The notes under the pieces were generated by a model. It was given only the letters and a program-made list of their open reading frames with translations, made no database searches and was not told the DNA's origin. Positions 35,886 through 44,289 of a DNA stretch of 64,000 bases are shown one piece after another (within the stretch, counting starts at the first letter, position 1; every line of letters begins with the position of its first letter). Made by a program: the position numbers and the translations under genes. Location of the stretch: NCBI RefSeq assembly GCF_000374325.1, contig NZ_KB894083.1, positions 1 to 64,000 of the forward strand. The letters are read 5' to 3'. Source of the stretch: Allofustis seminis DSM 15817. Its GTDB lineage: Bacteria > Bacillota > Bacilli > Lactobacillales > Carnobacteriaceae_A.

Positions 35886-38243
35886 TTACTCATTCTTCTC
35901 GTAACAACGTTGCCTACCGTAAATGGGAAAATTACTTGTTCCGTTCTTGTTCCCTTGGTACTTGTTCCACCCATTAATCTTTTTCATAATGCCTGCAATG
36001 GCATAGGAGTCCGCAGGCTTCATGGCGGAGGCATCCCTTCCAAAGCATTCACACCAAATTTCCATATTGCAAACAATCGTACGTTCTACCGTGCCAACAC
36101 GGGATTCCCCACCAAATTCACTACCGTTTAGGTAATTTCTTCGCTCGTATAAGGACAGGGCATTCCAATCATCGGGTAAAAGCGTATCGAGATAGCTGCG
36201 AACAAGGCCTTCTCGCTCATCACTTTCCATGGCATCTGCCTGCTCATTCGTTGCCAACTCTACATCACTGCCCTCTAAATAGAGCTTTTCACCTTTGGCA
36301 TAAAGCACCAAAGTTTCTGCCCAAATCTGCTCTACATCGTATACGGACATCTGCCATGCTTTTCTTTTACCATCACCACTAATACGCACTGGCCAGAATC
36401 TTCGGTTACCCGTGATATCTCGCAAAAATCCACTCTCTGCATTGGTAGAACCGACAATGATACATTGACGTGGGTGGCTTTCAACATTCACACCATAACT
36501 GGCACGATATTTATCATCCGATCTTGAAATAAAGGATTTCACAACCTCCACATCGGTTTTTCGCATGCCAGCTAGTTCGCCCAGTTCTAAGATCCAGTAT
36601 CCTTGAAGTTTTTCAGGGCCTGCTTTGTCTTTCATATCCGTGAGGGTTAAACTATCAGAAAACCAATCGCCTGCAAGCTTTGCAAAGAAGGTAGACTTAC
36701 CGATGCCTTGTGGTCCATTCAGAATTAAAACGCTGTCGAATTTCGTGCCAGGATGAACAATTCTAGCGACTGCTGCCACCATCATTTTTCTAGTAACGGC
36801 TCTGGTATAGGAATTATCTGTTGCATTAAAATAATCAATCAGTAAGGTCTCAACGCGATCGGTTCCATCCCACTCTGGTAGATGATCCAGGTATTCTTTT
36901 ATAGGATGATAGGATCGCTCTGCTGCGACTGCTAGTATTGCGTCCTTTGTTTTGGTTGGGGAGTAGATGCCATATTTATTAGATAGATAAACTTTAAGGG
37001 CTGCATTATCTGAATCATTCCAGCCACCCTTCATCTGTTCCCAAGGCAATCCATCTCTAGCATCGATTCCATCACGGTGCTTATTAAAGGCAATGGATTC
37101 TAGTTCTGAATCGTTGCGGATGATAAGAACGATATTATCCAAGGTGTCCTTAATCTTTCCTTGCTTATCTAGTTCAAGTGCTGTCTGCCAGTTATCTTCA
37201 GTAAAATCGATTGTTGCCTGTTCCATCCGCTCTTTCGTAAACTGTGCTTTTACTTCATCGTCTTGGATGGCAAATTCGCACATATTGATAAAGGATGGTA
37301 ACTTACTTGGAGGTGTGCTTTCTGTCGCTCGATCATCTAAATGACCAAACTTGTGAATGCGAACAAGGTCGAAAGCATTAAGCAGCCTCCCACTTGCAGG
37401 ATCTGTTGCGTGGTGAGAATAGGCAAACTTATCATCATAGAGGATAACCCCTGCACTGGAGTCAGCCGGGATATAATCATATCGACCAACCATTACTGAA
37501 GGCTCGTATATATCCTTTAAAAACGTATCAATCGCTCGGCTAACTGAGTAGGTACGGCAAAAAGTACCGATGACACCTTCTTTAGAAAGTGGATCGGCTT
37601 GTTCCTTTAATGAGCGATCAAGTACTTCTGACTGCCTGGAGGATACGGGCCAAGTACTGGTGTCTCGCCAATCATCGTATTTATTTAGAAATACATCAGG
37701 ATCAAGGAGAGAACCATCTTTTTCCTCATACACAAAAATGCCGTTTCTAGAAGTAGACGGCCAATACATTAATCGTTCTGGTTCATAGGTCGTATCATCA
37801 AAAAGGTCGATGCCGATTTCTTTTGCGACCATGCGACTAACAGCAGCATACTCTTCCTCTCCCACATCACGAAAGAGAGGAATAATCAGCCTTAGTCTTG
37901 GTTTTTCTGGAGTATGTTTATGAGTAGAATAGATACAACACTGATAAGGGAAAAAGGTAGAAATTTCTTCCCAGATAGTACTTGTGCCATAATCCATATC
38001 AAGGGTTAGCATTGAGCGTGATAGAACATTCCCTTTTTTACGTCTACCATCTTTTAAGTGACCGCCAACAAAACCTCCGACATCTTTAATGGAATCTTGA
38101 CCACCTTTTCTCATTTTTCGATATTCTTCTACGGTTTCAGTGGTACGCTGTGTGTTCTTAACCCGGGAGCAGAAGTCCTCCCAGCTGATGTCTGTGTTTT
38201 TCCACTTTTTATCCATTCGGCTGTTGCCGTATGCTATCTTCAT
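35886..38243 (-). CDS. VapE/VirE-family primase-helicase
   Basis: 785 residues. The N-terminal third is a primase-polymerase-like domain (LTLDMDYGTSTIWEEI, STHKHTPEKPRLRLIIPL, YEPERLMYWPSTS). The C-terminal half is the VirE P-loop ATPase with Walker A LNGPQGIGKSTFFAKLAG, followed by GYWILELGELAGMRKTDVE and GSTNAESGFLRDITGNRRFWPV. It is the main replication protein. It starts 4 nt inside the end of the DUF4406-like gene. Confidence 0.93.
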   Translation of the reverse strand: MKIAYGNSRMDKKWKNTDISWEDFCSRVKNTQRTTETVEEYRKMRKGGQDSIKDVGGFVGGHLKDGRRKKGNVLSRSMLTLDMDYGTSTIWEEISTFFPYQCCIYSTHKHTPEKPRLRLIIPLFRDVGEEEYAAVSRMVAKEIGIDLFDDTTYEPERLMYWPSTSRNGIFVYEEKDGSLLDPDVFLNKYDDWRDTSTWPVSSRQSEVLDRSLKEQADPLSKEGVIGTFCRTYSVSRAIDTFLKDIYEPSVMVGRYDYIPADSSAGVILYDDKFAYSHHATDPASGRLLNAFDLVRIHKFGHLDDRATESTPPSKLPSFINMCEFAIQDDEVKAQFTKERMEQATIDFTEDNWQTALELDKQGKIKDTLDNIVLIIRNDSELESIAFNKHRDGIDARDGLPWEQMKGGWNDSDNAALKVYLSNKYGIYSPTKTKDAILAVAAERSYHPIKEYLDHLPEWDGTDRVETLLIDYFNATDNSYTRAVTRKMMVAAVARIVHPGTKFDSVLILNGPQGIGKSTFFAKLAGDWFSDSLTLTDMKDKAGPEKLQGYWILELGELAGMRKTDVEVVKSFISRSDDKYRASYGVNVESHPRQCIIVGSTNAESGFLRDITGNRRFWPVRISGDGKRKAWQMSVYDVEQIWAETLVLYAKGEKLYLEGSDVELATNEQADAMESDEREGLVRSYLDTLLPDDWNALSLYERRNYLNGSEFGGESRVGTVERTIVCNMEIWCECFGRDASAMKPADSYAIAGIMKKINGWNKYQGNKNGTSNFPIYGRQRCYEKNE

Positions 38244-38674
38244 AGAGACTCTACCTCCTCAAAATCTTTATTAAAGTATCTGACCGGCTGTCTGCGTTTC
38301 TTTGCTTTTTCAATTTCAATACTCATACCTCTTGAAATCACATCACCGAGTACCCAGACTTCTTGGCATTTTCCCATCAAGATAATGTCCATGAAAATAG
38401 CAAGGTCACGCTCTTTCTCATCATTGTCATTCATGAATTGTGGAAACATGAGGTGGGGAGCCAGAGGAATATTTCCCTTATCTAAAGCAAAACGGCAAAA
38501 TGCTCGTGTGCGCTTATTGTTGTTTTCAATATCGCCACTAAATGGAGAGCAAATATAGACAAGGGGCTTAAAGGCAGCTTTTGCTGCTGCCTTTTCCTCA
38601 CGGGTGATATTGTTAAGTGCTTCATGGGGAGTTGTGTCATAATATCCTTCTGCATTGAATTTATTGATTCCCAT
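38240..38674 (-). CDS. DUF4406-like / nucleoside deoxyribosyltransferase-like phage protein
   Basis: About 144 residues. KPLVYICSPFSGDIENNNKRTRAFCRFALDKGNIPLAPHLMFPQF and VWVLGDVISRGMSIEIEKAKK form the Rossmann-like fold of nucleoside 2-deoxyribosyltransferase relatives (DUF4406/DUF7768). It may act in nucleotide metabolism or DNA modification. Start at ATG 38672-38674 behind GGAGG, overlapping the antirepressor stop. Confidence 0.85.
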   Translation of the reverse strand: MGINKFNAEGYYDTTPHEALNNITREEKAAAKAAFKPLVYICSPFSGDIENNNKRTRAFCRFALDKGNIPLAPHLMFPQFMNDNDEKERDLAIFMDIILMGKCQEVWVLGDVISRGMSIEIEKAKKRRQPVRYFNKDFEEVESL

Positions 38675-38675
38675 A

Positions 38676-39455
38676 TCACACCTCCATCTCAATTTGCGGG
38701 TAAATGCCGTCGCCTTTCAACTGTTCATAGATAAAGAGTCTGCCTTTTTGCGTCCACTTGGTATGGACTTTCGTATGTTGGATACCTTTGCTATCTTCAT
38801 AAATGTGAGTATTGGTTTTGGTATATCCGTTTGGAGCATACTTTTGATAAAGAAGCCAAATGTCACCTTGCTTAAACTGAATCCCTTTTTCATGAAGGTG
38901 TTCGTTCATACGCATAGCACTCCAGCCATAATCTTTGGCAATAACAGAAATATTGACTGCATCCCTGCATTTAAGAACCACATCATAATAAGTAGCCTTG
39001 GGTTTCATCTCAGCAATCTGCTGCTGTCCAATCGCAACGGCCGCCATCAGTTCCTTGTTCTTTTCTCGTTCCTCTTTCAGTGCAGTAAAAGCTGCAATGG
39101 CAAGGTCTGGATTTGCGATTAAATCATCTGTTGCATAAAGTCCATGTTTACGAATAGCAGGAAGGACTTCACTGGTGACCCAGCGTTTGAACTTTTTAGC
39201 ATTTGGCATTTTGCTTGAGAGGATGAGGCTGTACAGACCGGATTCGTTGATGATAATAAAATCCTGTTTCCCACCAAGGGTGTCACATTTCGTTACCCCC
39301 TTGTCCTCTTCATCAATGTGATCAATTAATGCTTTTCGAGTATTTGCATAACCAAGAATGCTTGCTACATCCTTGCCAACAAAATATGGTTGACCGCCAA
39401 TCGTTGTAGTACGTACAGAGCCAAACTCTGCATTTTTGTATACTTGTAATTCCAT
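38676..39455 (-). CDS. Phage antirepressor (BRO-N and KilAC domains)
   Basis: 259 residues. The N-terminal BRO domain (residues ~1-110) contains TTTIGGQPYFVGKDVASILGY and FIIINESGLYSLILSSKMP, then KFKRWVTSEVLPAIRKHG. The C-terminal KilAC/ANT domain contains VNISVIAKDYGWSAMRMNEHLHEKGIQFKQ. Antirepressors bind CI-type repressors and favour lytic growth. No CI gene is visible in the window, so its target is unknown here. Confidence 0.92.
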   Translation of the reverse strand: MELQVYKNAEFGSVRTTTIGGQPYFVGKDVASILGYANTRKALIDHIDEEDKGVTKCDTLGGKQDFIIINESGLYSLILSSKMPNAKKFKRWVTSEVLPAIRKHGLYATDDLIANPDLAIAAFTALKEEREKNKELMAAVAIGQQQIAEMKPKATYYDVVLKCRDAVNISVIAKDYGWSAMRMNEHLHEKGIQFKQGDIWLLYQKYAPNGYTKTNTHIYEDSKGIQHTKVHTKWTQKGRLFIYEQLKGDGIYPQIEMEV

Positions 39456-39520
39456 TCGAATTACCTCCTTGTGTTTTTTTTGGAGGTCTTGACCTCCTAC
39501 CTAGTAGCCTTGGGAGAAGG

Positions 39521-40063
39521 TCAAATCTGACGGTTTTTATATTCTTGTTCTAATTTCTTAGTGGCTCGCTTCAATTTCTGAGTAATATTGTTTTCACTTA
39601 CACCGATGGAACTGGCATATTCTCGAATCGACATACCGTCAATGCGTACTGCGATAAACATATCTGCCCAATCCTGCTTTTTACCAAGAGCGGTGCGTAT
39701 CCATTGGTAAACTTCTTCACGTTCACTTTCTCGGATGCGTTCTATCTCCTGAGAATTATCAGCAAAAGTATCCATGACATCTATTTCAACTTCATCATCT
39801 TTTCGATATGGTGTCTTTGGATTACCAAGATGCCTATGGTAGCGGCGCCAATGGTTGTATTCCTTGTTGTTCATGAGGTCGAACATTTCTTGTAGAGTCT
39901 CACAGCGCTTCACCTCCGATTTCTTTTCAGGCTTTGCATCTGCAAGACGTTGTTCATAGTCGATATCCAGCATGACGCTGTAATCTCCATCTGGAATTTC
40001 AATTGTGGTGTAGTTCCTGTGACCGTTTTTGATGTTTTCTTCATATAAAACTCGTATTTTCAT
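39521..40063 (-). CDS. Sigma-70-family-like regulator
   Basis: 180 residues. The C-terminal ~60 residues (ALGKKQDWADMFIAVRIDGMSIREYASSIGVSENNITQKLKRATKKLEQEY) are a sigma region 4 helix-turn-helix. The N-terminal part is charged. The start ATG is at 40061-40063, with GGAAAGGA upstream; this binding site and the start codon lie inside one arm of a perfect 11-bp inverted repeat. First regulatory gene of the phage early operon. An in-frame upstream extension covers the structured leader and is not favoured. Confidence 0.8.
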   Translation of the reverse strand: MKIRVLYEENIKNGHRNYTTIEIPDGDYSVMLDIDYEQRLADAKPEKKSEVKRCETLQEMFDLMNNKEYNHWRRYHRHLGNPKTPYRKDDEVEIDVMDTFADNSQEIERIRESEREEVYQWIRTALGKKQDWADMFIAVRIDGMSIREYASSIGVSENNITQKLKRATKKLEQEYKNRQI

Positions 40064-40107
40064 TTTGCATTCCTTTCCGTCCCGGTAATGGGTGGCGGAA
40101 TGCAAAA
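40063..40107 (-). promoter_or_regulatory. Hairpin sequestering the start of the sigma-like gene
   Basis: TTTTGCATTCC at 40063-40073 and GGAATGCAAAA at 40097-40107 are perfect complements. In the minus-strand transcript the second arm to be made includes part of the ribosome binding site and touches the ATG. The 23-nt loop holds the rest of the GGAAA. Such a stem should lower translation unless opened. Confidence 0.7.
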
Positions 40108-40364
40108 GAGCCTGCGGATAAGATGACCACAAATTTCGCTTGTCCAAAAAAAGAGCGCACGAAATTACGGTGGGTGCATCTTCATTCCAAACACAGTCTT
40201 TATTACTGTGTTCTGAACTCTTATGCATCCCGCCGTCCGTATGCGCACTAGGACTTTGAGATTGATTTTGTTGAGCGATAACCGCTCTGGATAGATTTCT
40301 CCCTTAGGGAGGATAAGTAGGCTGATTATTCAAATCTGTCGCTACCTATCATCTGTTCTGAAAA
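40064..40364 (-). ncRNA. Candidate structured leader RNA upstream of the sigma-like gene
   Basis: 301 nt without a convincing gene but rich in stems: CTCCC/GGGAG (40299-40311), GAGCG/CGCTC (40273-40287), AACACAGT/ACTGTGTT (40190-40212) and the start-codon stem TTTTGCATTCC/GGAATGCAAAA (40063-40107). All loops are short. The dense, evenly spaced stems in a compact phage genome suggest a conserved leader RNA or cis regulator. I do not recognise the class. Confidence 0.45.
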
Positions 40365-40508
40365 TTACTTTTTCTTGCTTGGTCTAGTTTGACTTAAAGC
40401 ACTGCCAGCCACTGACTTGGATTTCTTACTGTAGCGTCCATCGTTAAGAATTTTGCTTGCTTTTGACGCAACTCTTTTTGATGTTTGCTTCGTATTACGT
40501 TTGGCCAT
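40365..40508 (-). CDS. Small lysine-rich phage protein
   Basis: 47 residues, MAKRNTKQTSKRVASKASKILNDGRYSKKSKSVAGSALSQ followed by a basic tail. About one third of residues are Lys or Arg. Start at ATG 40506-40508 with GGAGG 8 nt upstream. The frame is open for 51 more codons upstream, and these look protein-like (EEKFTKANILSFIVEFIFKNG), so a 98-residue form is possible. Probably a nucleic-acid-binding or histone-like protein; function unknown. Confidence 0.7.
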   Translation of the reverse strand: MAKRNTKQTSKRVASKASKILNDGRYSKKSKSVAGSALSQTRPSKKK

Positions 40509-40679
40509 CTGCACTACCTCCTTTCCATTTTTGAAGATAAATTCAACAATAAATGATAAAATATTTGCTTTTGTGAATTTTTCTTCTGGTAATGTGTGAT
40601 TTTTCGTGATATAATTTAAGCAGTCTTTTTTGCTTGCAATTTCTTCTTCAATATCACTCAATCACTAATAAAATTGTAT

Positions 40680-40708
40680 AAAAAAAAGACCTTCCATTAA
40701 GGAAGGAC
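40680..40708 (-). terminator. Orphan minus-strand terminator
   Basis: On the minus strand CCTTCC-TTAAT-GGAAGG is followed by TC and seven T residues, a canonical terminator. No minus-strand gene ends here; the next genes to the right read on the plus strand. It therefore marks the end of a gene that has been lost, or guards against antisense transcription. Confidence 0.7.
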
Positions 40709-40710
40709 TC

Positions 40711-40740
40711 GGAGAGGTTCGGAAAGATTCGGAAATATAG
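40711..40740 (+). promoter_or_regulatory. TTCGGAAA repeats before the defence operon
   Basis: GGTTCGGAAA and GATTCGGAAA occur in tandem with 10-nt spacing (one helical turn), preceded by a related CTCGGAGA. They lie immediately upstream of the ribosome binding site of the first defence gene and could be an operator for the operon-encoded HTH protein. Inferred from spacing only. Confidence 0.35.
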
Positions 40741-40756
40741 TTGGAGGTGGCAGATA

Positions 40757-41758
40757 ATGCTCTTTAGTGAATTTGCGAATATACTTTATAAACACAGTGG
40801 TACATCATATAAACCATATGAGTTTTTTCTGTCGCTTTTTGACAATATCATGAGAGCCCCTCAAACGGTGGAAGAAATAAAATTGTCTGAGAATGATAGA
40901 TATAACCCTTTTGGTGTTCTCAAACCAGACTCATTAGATCGATTGCTAAAGGGTAGTAATCCTTTGAACCCCAAAAAGGTACATGTAGTTATTAGTCGTA
41001 AAGATACAGATAAATTTGCAAATTACATAAGTAATTTAAACGATCATAATCAGATGGCTATTGAGGATGAAATCAAAAAAATGATTCCAGGCTTCAATCC
41101 CGATGAAGTTTTAGGATATGCTTGTGCTGATTTGTTTCTTCAAATTCTAGATGACATTTATGAAGGCAGAGAATCGTCTAGCATCAATGTTTCTAATAAT
41201 GCAACTTCCTCTTCTAAATTAGCATCTTTACCTTCTCAAACTATTTATTATGACGAATCTGATGGAAAATTACATATAGGTAATGTTGAAATATCTATTC
41301 CTAAGGAGATCGAGCCTCCACAAGACATTGCTCCTGAAGAAGAGAAATATGTTAGTGAGCTTCTTGCAGCTTATGCAGAAGCTATAAAATCTGGTAATTT
41401 GACAAAAGCTGATTTAGACTCGTTACCTACAAAATTCAAAAGAAACTTCTCTGATCAACGAATCAATTATTATAGTGCATTGCGTATTGACCGCTTTATT
41501 CGAGAATCTATAGATAAAGGCGAAGAACATTCAAAGAAGTGGAAGTCTGAAACACATGATTACATTAAAGATACTTTATGGGATGATTACGATGATGGAT
41601 ACAAGAGGCTTTTAGCTGTAATGAAAAAGGTTGTAGATTGTTCTACCACATCAGTTGTCGATAATTTCCAAAATCTTGTAGGTCCAAAAGAAAAGAAAGG
41701 AACCTGTCATCTATTGGTTAATGACGGTTGCGTTCGCTGGGTGGATGAAGATGAATGA
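40757..41758 (+). CDS. ABC-3C system effector-like protein
   Basis: 333 residues. I do not recognise a catalytic domain. The N-terminal ~130 residues are helical (LFSEFANILYKHSGTSYKPYEFFLSLFDN); residues ~135-200 are a low-complexity serine-rich linker and a short beta segment (TIYYDESDGKLHIGNVEISIP). The C-terminal ~130 residues (FKRNFSDQRINYYSALRIDRFIRESI...CHLLVNDGCVRWVDEDE) are placed where ABC three-component (Lamassu-like) effectors carry their C-terminal recruitment domain. ATG with GGAGG. First gene of the operon; its end overlaps the next gene. Confidence 0.75.
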   Translation: MLFSEFANILYKHSGTSYKPYEFFLSLFDNIMRAPQTVEEIKLSENDRYNPFGVLKPDSLDRLLKGSNPLNPKKVHVVISRKDTDKFANYISNLNDHNQMAIEDEIKKMIPGFNPDEVLGYACADLFLQILDDIYEGRESSSINVSNNATSSSKLASLPSQTIYYDESDGKLHIGNVEISIPKEIEPPQDIAPEEEKYVSELLAAYAEAIKSGNLTKADLDSLPTKFKRNFSDQRINYYSALRIDRFIRESIDKGEEHSKKWKSETHDYIKDTLWDDYDDGYKRLLAVMKKVVDCSTTSVVDNFQNLVGPKEKKGTCHLLVNDGCVRWVDEDE

Positions 41759-42203
41759 TAAGGTTTTCAATACTGAATTTGAAATATCTATGAGATTACT
41801 ACTTCTCTTAACTTTATCTAAAAAGAGAAAGCTTACATTTGATAACCTGGTGACAGCAGATTTTATTTCAAATTACTCAAAAGAGTTTGGACTATCTCAC
41901 AATAACCTTCACGGTGAAAATGAGTTTAGTTTTTCTGAATTTTCTGCGAGGAGAGCCTTATCTCAACTAGCTATTAAACAGCTTGTTTTAGAAAACTTGG
42001 TTAAGGTTTCTTATTCAAATGACGGCTTTATATATTCCATTACAGAACGTGGACTTGCCTTAAGCAATTCTCTAGCTTCTGATTATGCCAATGAATATAG
42101 ATTGTATGCACACAAAGCTATTATTTATATGGATTCGAAAAACGAAAAAGAACTTCTTAATTTGATTAGTAGAGAAGCGTCTAAATCGTTAAGGAAGGAG
42201 TAA
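41751..42203 (+). CDS. ABC-3C middle component, winged-helix-like
   Basis: 150 residues. MNDKVFNTEFEISMRLLLLLTLSKKRKLTFDNLVTADFISNYSKEFG, then FSARRALSQLAIKQLVLENLVKVSYSNDGFIYSITERGLALSNSL, the last with the wing of a winged-helix fold. This matches middle components of ABC three-component conflict systems, which connect effector and ATPase. Start chosen at ATG 41751-41753, 6 nt behind GGGTGG; it overlaps the effector stop by 8 nt. A start two codons earlier is possible. Confidence 0.8.
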   Translation: MNDKVFNTEFEISMRLLLLLTLSKKRKLTFDNLVTADFISNYSKEFGLSHNNLHGENEFSFSEFSARRALSQLAIKQLVLENLVKVSYSNDGFIYSITERGLALSNSLASDYANEYRLYAHKAIIYMDSKNEKELLNLISREASKSLRKE

Positions 42204-42208
42204 CCTGT

Positions 42209-44038
42209 ATGGCGTTTTATATTTCTAAAGTCACAGCAACCGGCACAGGGAAGTCCCCTGCTATTGTAACTTTTGATAAAGGATTAAATATCATTTGTGG
42301 AGTTTCCGATTCCGGAAAGACCTGCATATTAAAATGCATCCAGTTTGCTATGGGTGTAATTGAAAAGCCTTTTGAAAAAGAACAAACAGGATATGATAGC
42401 GTCAGCCTAGATATTAACACCCCAGAAGGTACTATTCATCTCTCTCGGATAGTTGGAAAGAATATAGTAAACGTGGTCAGCCAAATTAACTCAATTGATG
42501 GTGGTGACTATGACGTTAAATATAAGAGTATCGGGAATAAAAATCCTGTTTTAAATGAACTTTGGCTTAAATTGATTGGTATTAAAAAACTGCCAATGAT
42601 AATAAAAAATCAAGATTTTGCTAGACAACGCCTCTCATGGAAAACTCTTATGGGATTGTTTTGGTTAAAAGAACAAGAAATTGAAAATCCAAAATCGGTG
42701 CTTTTACCTTCATCGCCTACTCAGAATCCTTATTTTTTTGCATCCCTTCTATATCTTCTCACAGGAAATGAATTCCCAGATATGGAGGAACATGACAAGG
42801 ATGAAATCAGCAAAGCTAAAAAAGATGCTGTTCGCCAATTTGTAAACGGTAGAATTTCTCAGATGTCTAAAAAGAGAGAAGAACTACAAAAAGCATTATC
42901 GGCCTATGGCGATTTAGATGTGGAAGATGAAATGCAAAAGCTAATTGACAATCTTTCTGAAACTGAAGCTGCTATTGCGGCTGCTACAGAAGAGAGTAAG
43001 GATTTACTAGGTACTTTACTCGATTTAAAGGAAAAAGAAGCAGAAAACCAAGTTACTTATTCTCACTTTCAATCGCTACGAAGCCAATATACAGCTGATA
43101 TAAAAAGATTATCATTTATTGTAGATGGAGAGGTACATCTACACTCTGTTGATAAAAATAAAAAATGTCCTTTTTGTGATGGTAATATGCAACCAGCAGA
43201 GAGAAAATCATACATTAAAGCATCAAGAGCTGAACTGAATCGCATCATTACTCAATTGCAGGGCTTGTCTGAGAGTGAAGAAGATGTCGTTTCATCATTA
43301 AATGAAGTTCGTGAAAAAATCGATCATCTTGAAAGACAAAGATCGGGGATAGATAAATTAATCGAAACTGAACTTACTCCTCAATCTAATAAACTAAGAG
43401 AAGGAATAAAACAATATCGCTCTTATATACAATTACAACAAGAATCAACTGTATTGCAAAGCGTTTCACAAGAATGGATTGTTGAATTACAAAAGCAAGA
43501 AAGTGATGATTCGGATAACCCTAAGTTTAAGCCAAAAGAACACTTCCCAGTCGATTTTAATACACGTATAGATGAAATAGCATATTCAATTCTAGTTGAC
43601 TGTAAATACGAAAATTTGAATACGGCTCATTTCAACATGGGAACATTTGATTTGGAAATAAACGGCTATGCAAAAGAAGATAGTCACGGTAAAGGTTATT
43701 GGGCTTTTATAAATACCATTGTAGGATTAACTTTCAGGCAGTATTTACAGGAAGATGCTGTTTATAAGCCAGGGCTTTTTGTAGTAGATACACCTTTATT
43801 AGGTTTAGATCAAGGTGTTGATGATAGTGCTCCTAATAGTATGAGAACCGCGTTATTCCAATACTTTATTGACAATCAATCCGAAGGACAGATGATAGTT
43901 GTAGAAAACACAAAGGATCTTCCAGAATTGGATTATGAAGAAAGTGGGGCGAAGGTCATAGAATTTACTCAAGACAAGTATAAAAGCAAGTATAAAGAAA
44001 GCCGTTATGGTTTTTTACATGATGTATATAGTAATTAG
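42209..44038 (+). CDS. ABC-3C ATPase, Rad50/SMC-like
   Basis: 609 residues. Walker A GVSDSGKT at 32-39, two coiled-coil arms (~200-310 and 330-420), a zinc-hook CPFC at 320-323 at the turn, and a Walker B-like VVDTP at 525-529 followed by LLGLD. The compact Rad50-like architecture with two upstream partners fits an ABC-3C/Lamassu-type anti-phage ATPase, which senses aberrant DNA ends and releases an effector. Starts 5 nt after the middle component and ends 29 nt before the HTH gene, so all are one transcript. Confidence 0.88.
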   Translation: MAFYISKVTATGTGKSPAIVTFDKGLNIICGVSDSGKTCILKCIQFAMGVIEKPFEKEQTGYDSVSLDINTPEGTIHLSRIVGKNIVNVVSQINSIDGGDYDVKYKSIGNKNPVLNELWLKLIGIKKLPMIIKNQDFARQRLSWKTLMGLFWLKEQEIENPKSVLLPSSPTQNPYFFASLLYLLTGNEFPDMEEHDKDEISKAKKDAVRQFVNGRISQMSKKREELQKALSAYGDLDVEDEMQKLIDNLSETEAAIAAATEESKDLLGTLLDLKEKEAENQVTYSHFQSLRSQYTADIKRLSFIVDGEVHLHSVDKNKKCPFCDGNMQPAERKSYIKASRAELNRIITQLQGLSESEEDVVSSLNEVREKIDHLERQRSGIDKLIETELTPQSNKLREGIKQYRSYIQLQQESTVLQSVSQEWIVELQKQESDDSDNPKFKPKEHFPVDFNTRIDEIAYSILVDCKYENLNTAHFNMGTFDLEINGYAKEDSHGKGYWAFINTIVGLTFRQYLQEDAVYKPGLFVVDTPLLGLDQGVDDSAPNSMRTALFQYFIDNQSEGQMIVVENTKDLPELDYEESGAKVIEFTQDKYKSKYKESRYGFLHDVYSN

Positions 44039-44067
44039 GATGAGAATCCAATAAAGGAGATAGAAAT

Positions 44068-44289
44068 ATGCTCAAGATTAGCTACAACAAACTCTGGAAA
44101 ATGTTAATTGATAAAAATATGAACAAACAAGATTTAAAAAATGCCACCGGAATAAGCTCTGCATCCATAGCAAAGCTTGGTAAAGGTGAGAATATCACTA
44201 CAGATATTCTGCTTAAAATATGTGAAGCACTTGATTGTAGGCTTGAAGACATTATGGAGACGATTCTAGACAAGGAGACTAAACAATGA
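44068..44289 (+). CDS. Small XRE-type HTH regulator
   Basis: 73 residues forming one Cro/CI-type helix-turn-helix (MNKQDLKNATGISSASIAKLGKGENITTDILLKICEALDCRLEDIME). Proteins of this size are often controllers next to restriction genes. AAAGGAG precedes the ATG. Its stop overlaps the start of the restriction-like gene by 4 nt (ATGA), so the two are translationally coupled. Confidence 0.85.
   Translation: MLKISYNKLWKMLIDKNMNKQDLKNATGISSASIAKLGKGENITTDILLKICEALDCRLEDIMETILDKETKQ

Noticed and set aside
38058-38558. 166-codon plus-strand frame
   Set aside because: It runs antisense to VapE and the DUF4406-like gene and has no ribosome binding site or motif.
38655-39122. 155-codon plus-strand frame
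   Set aside because: It is antisense to the antirepressor, which has clear BRO and KilAC domains.
39460-39500. GGAGGTC-TT-GACCTCC palindrome as a terminator
   Set aside because: On the minus strand it is followed by A residues rather than T, so it is not a terminator for the local transcription direction; it may simply be a duplicated ribosome binding site region.
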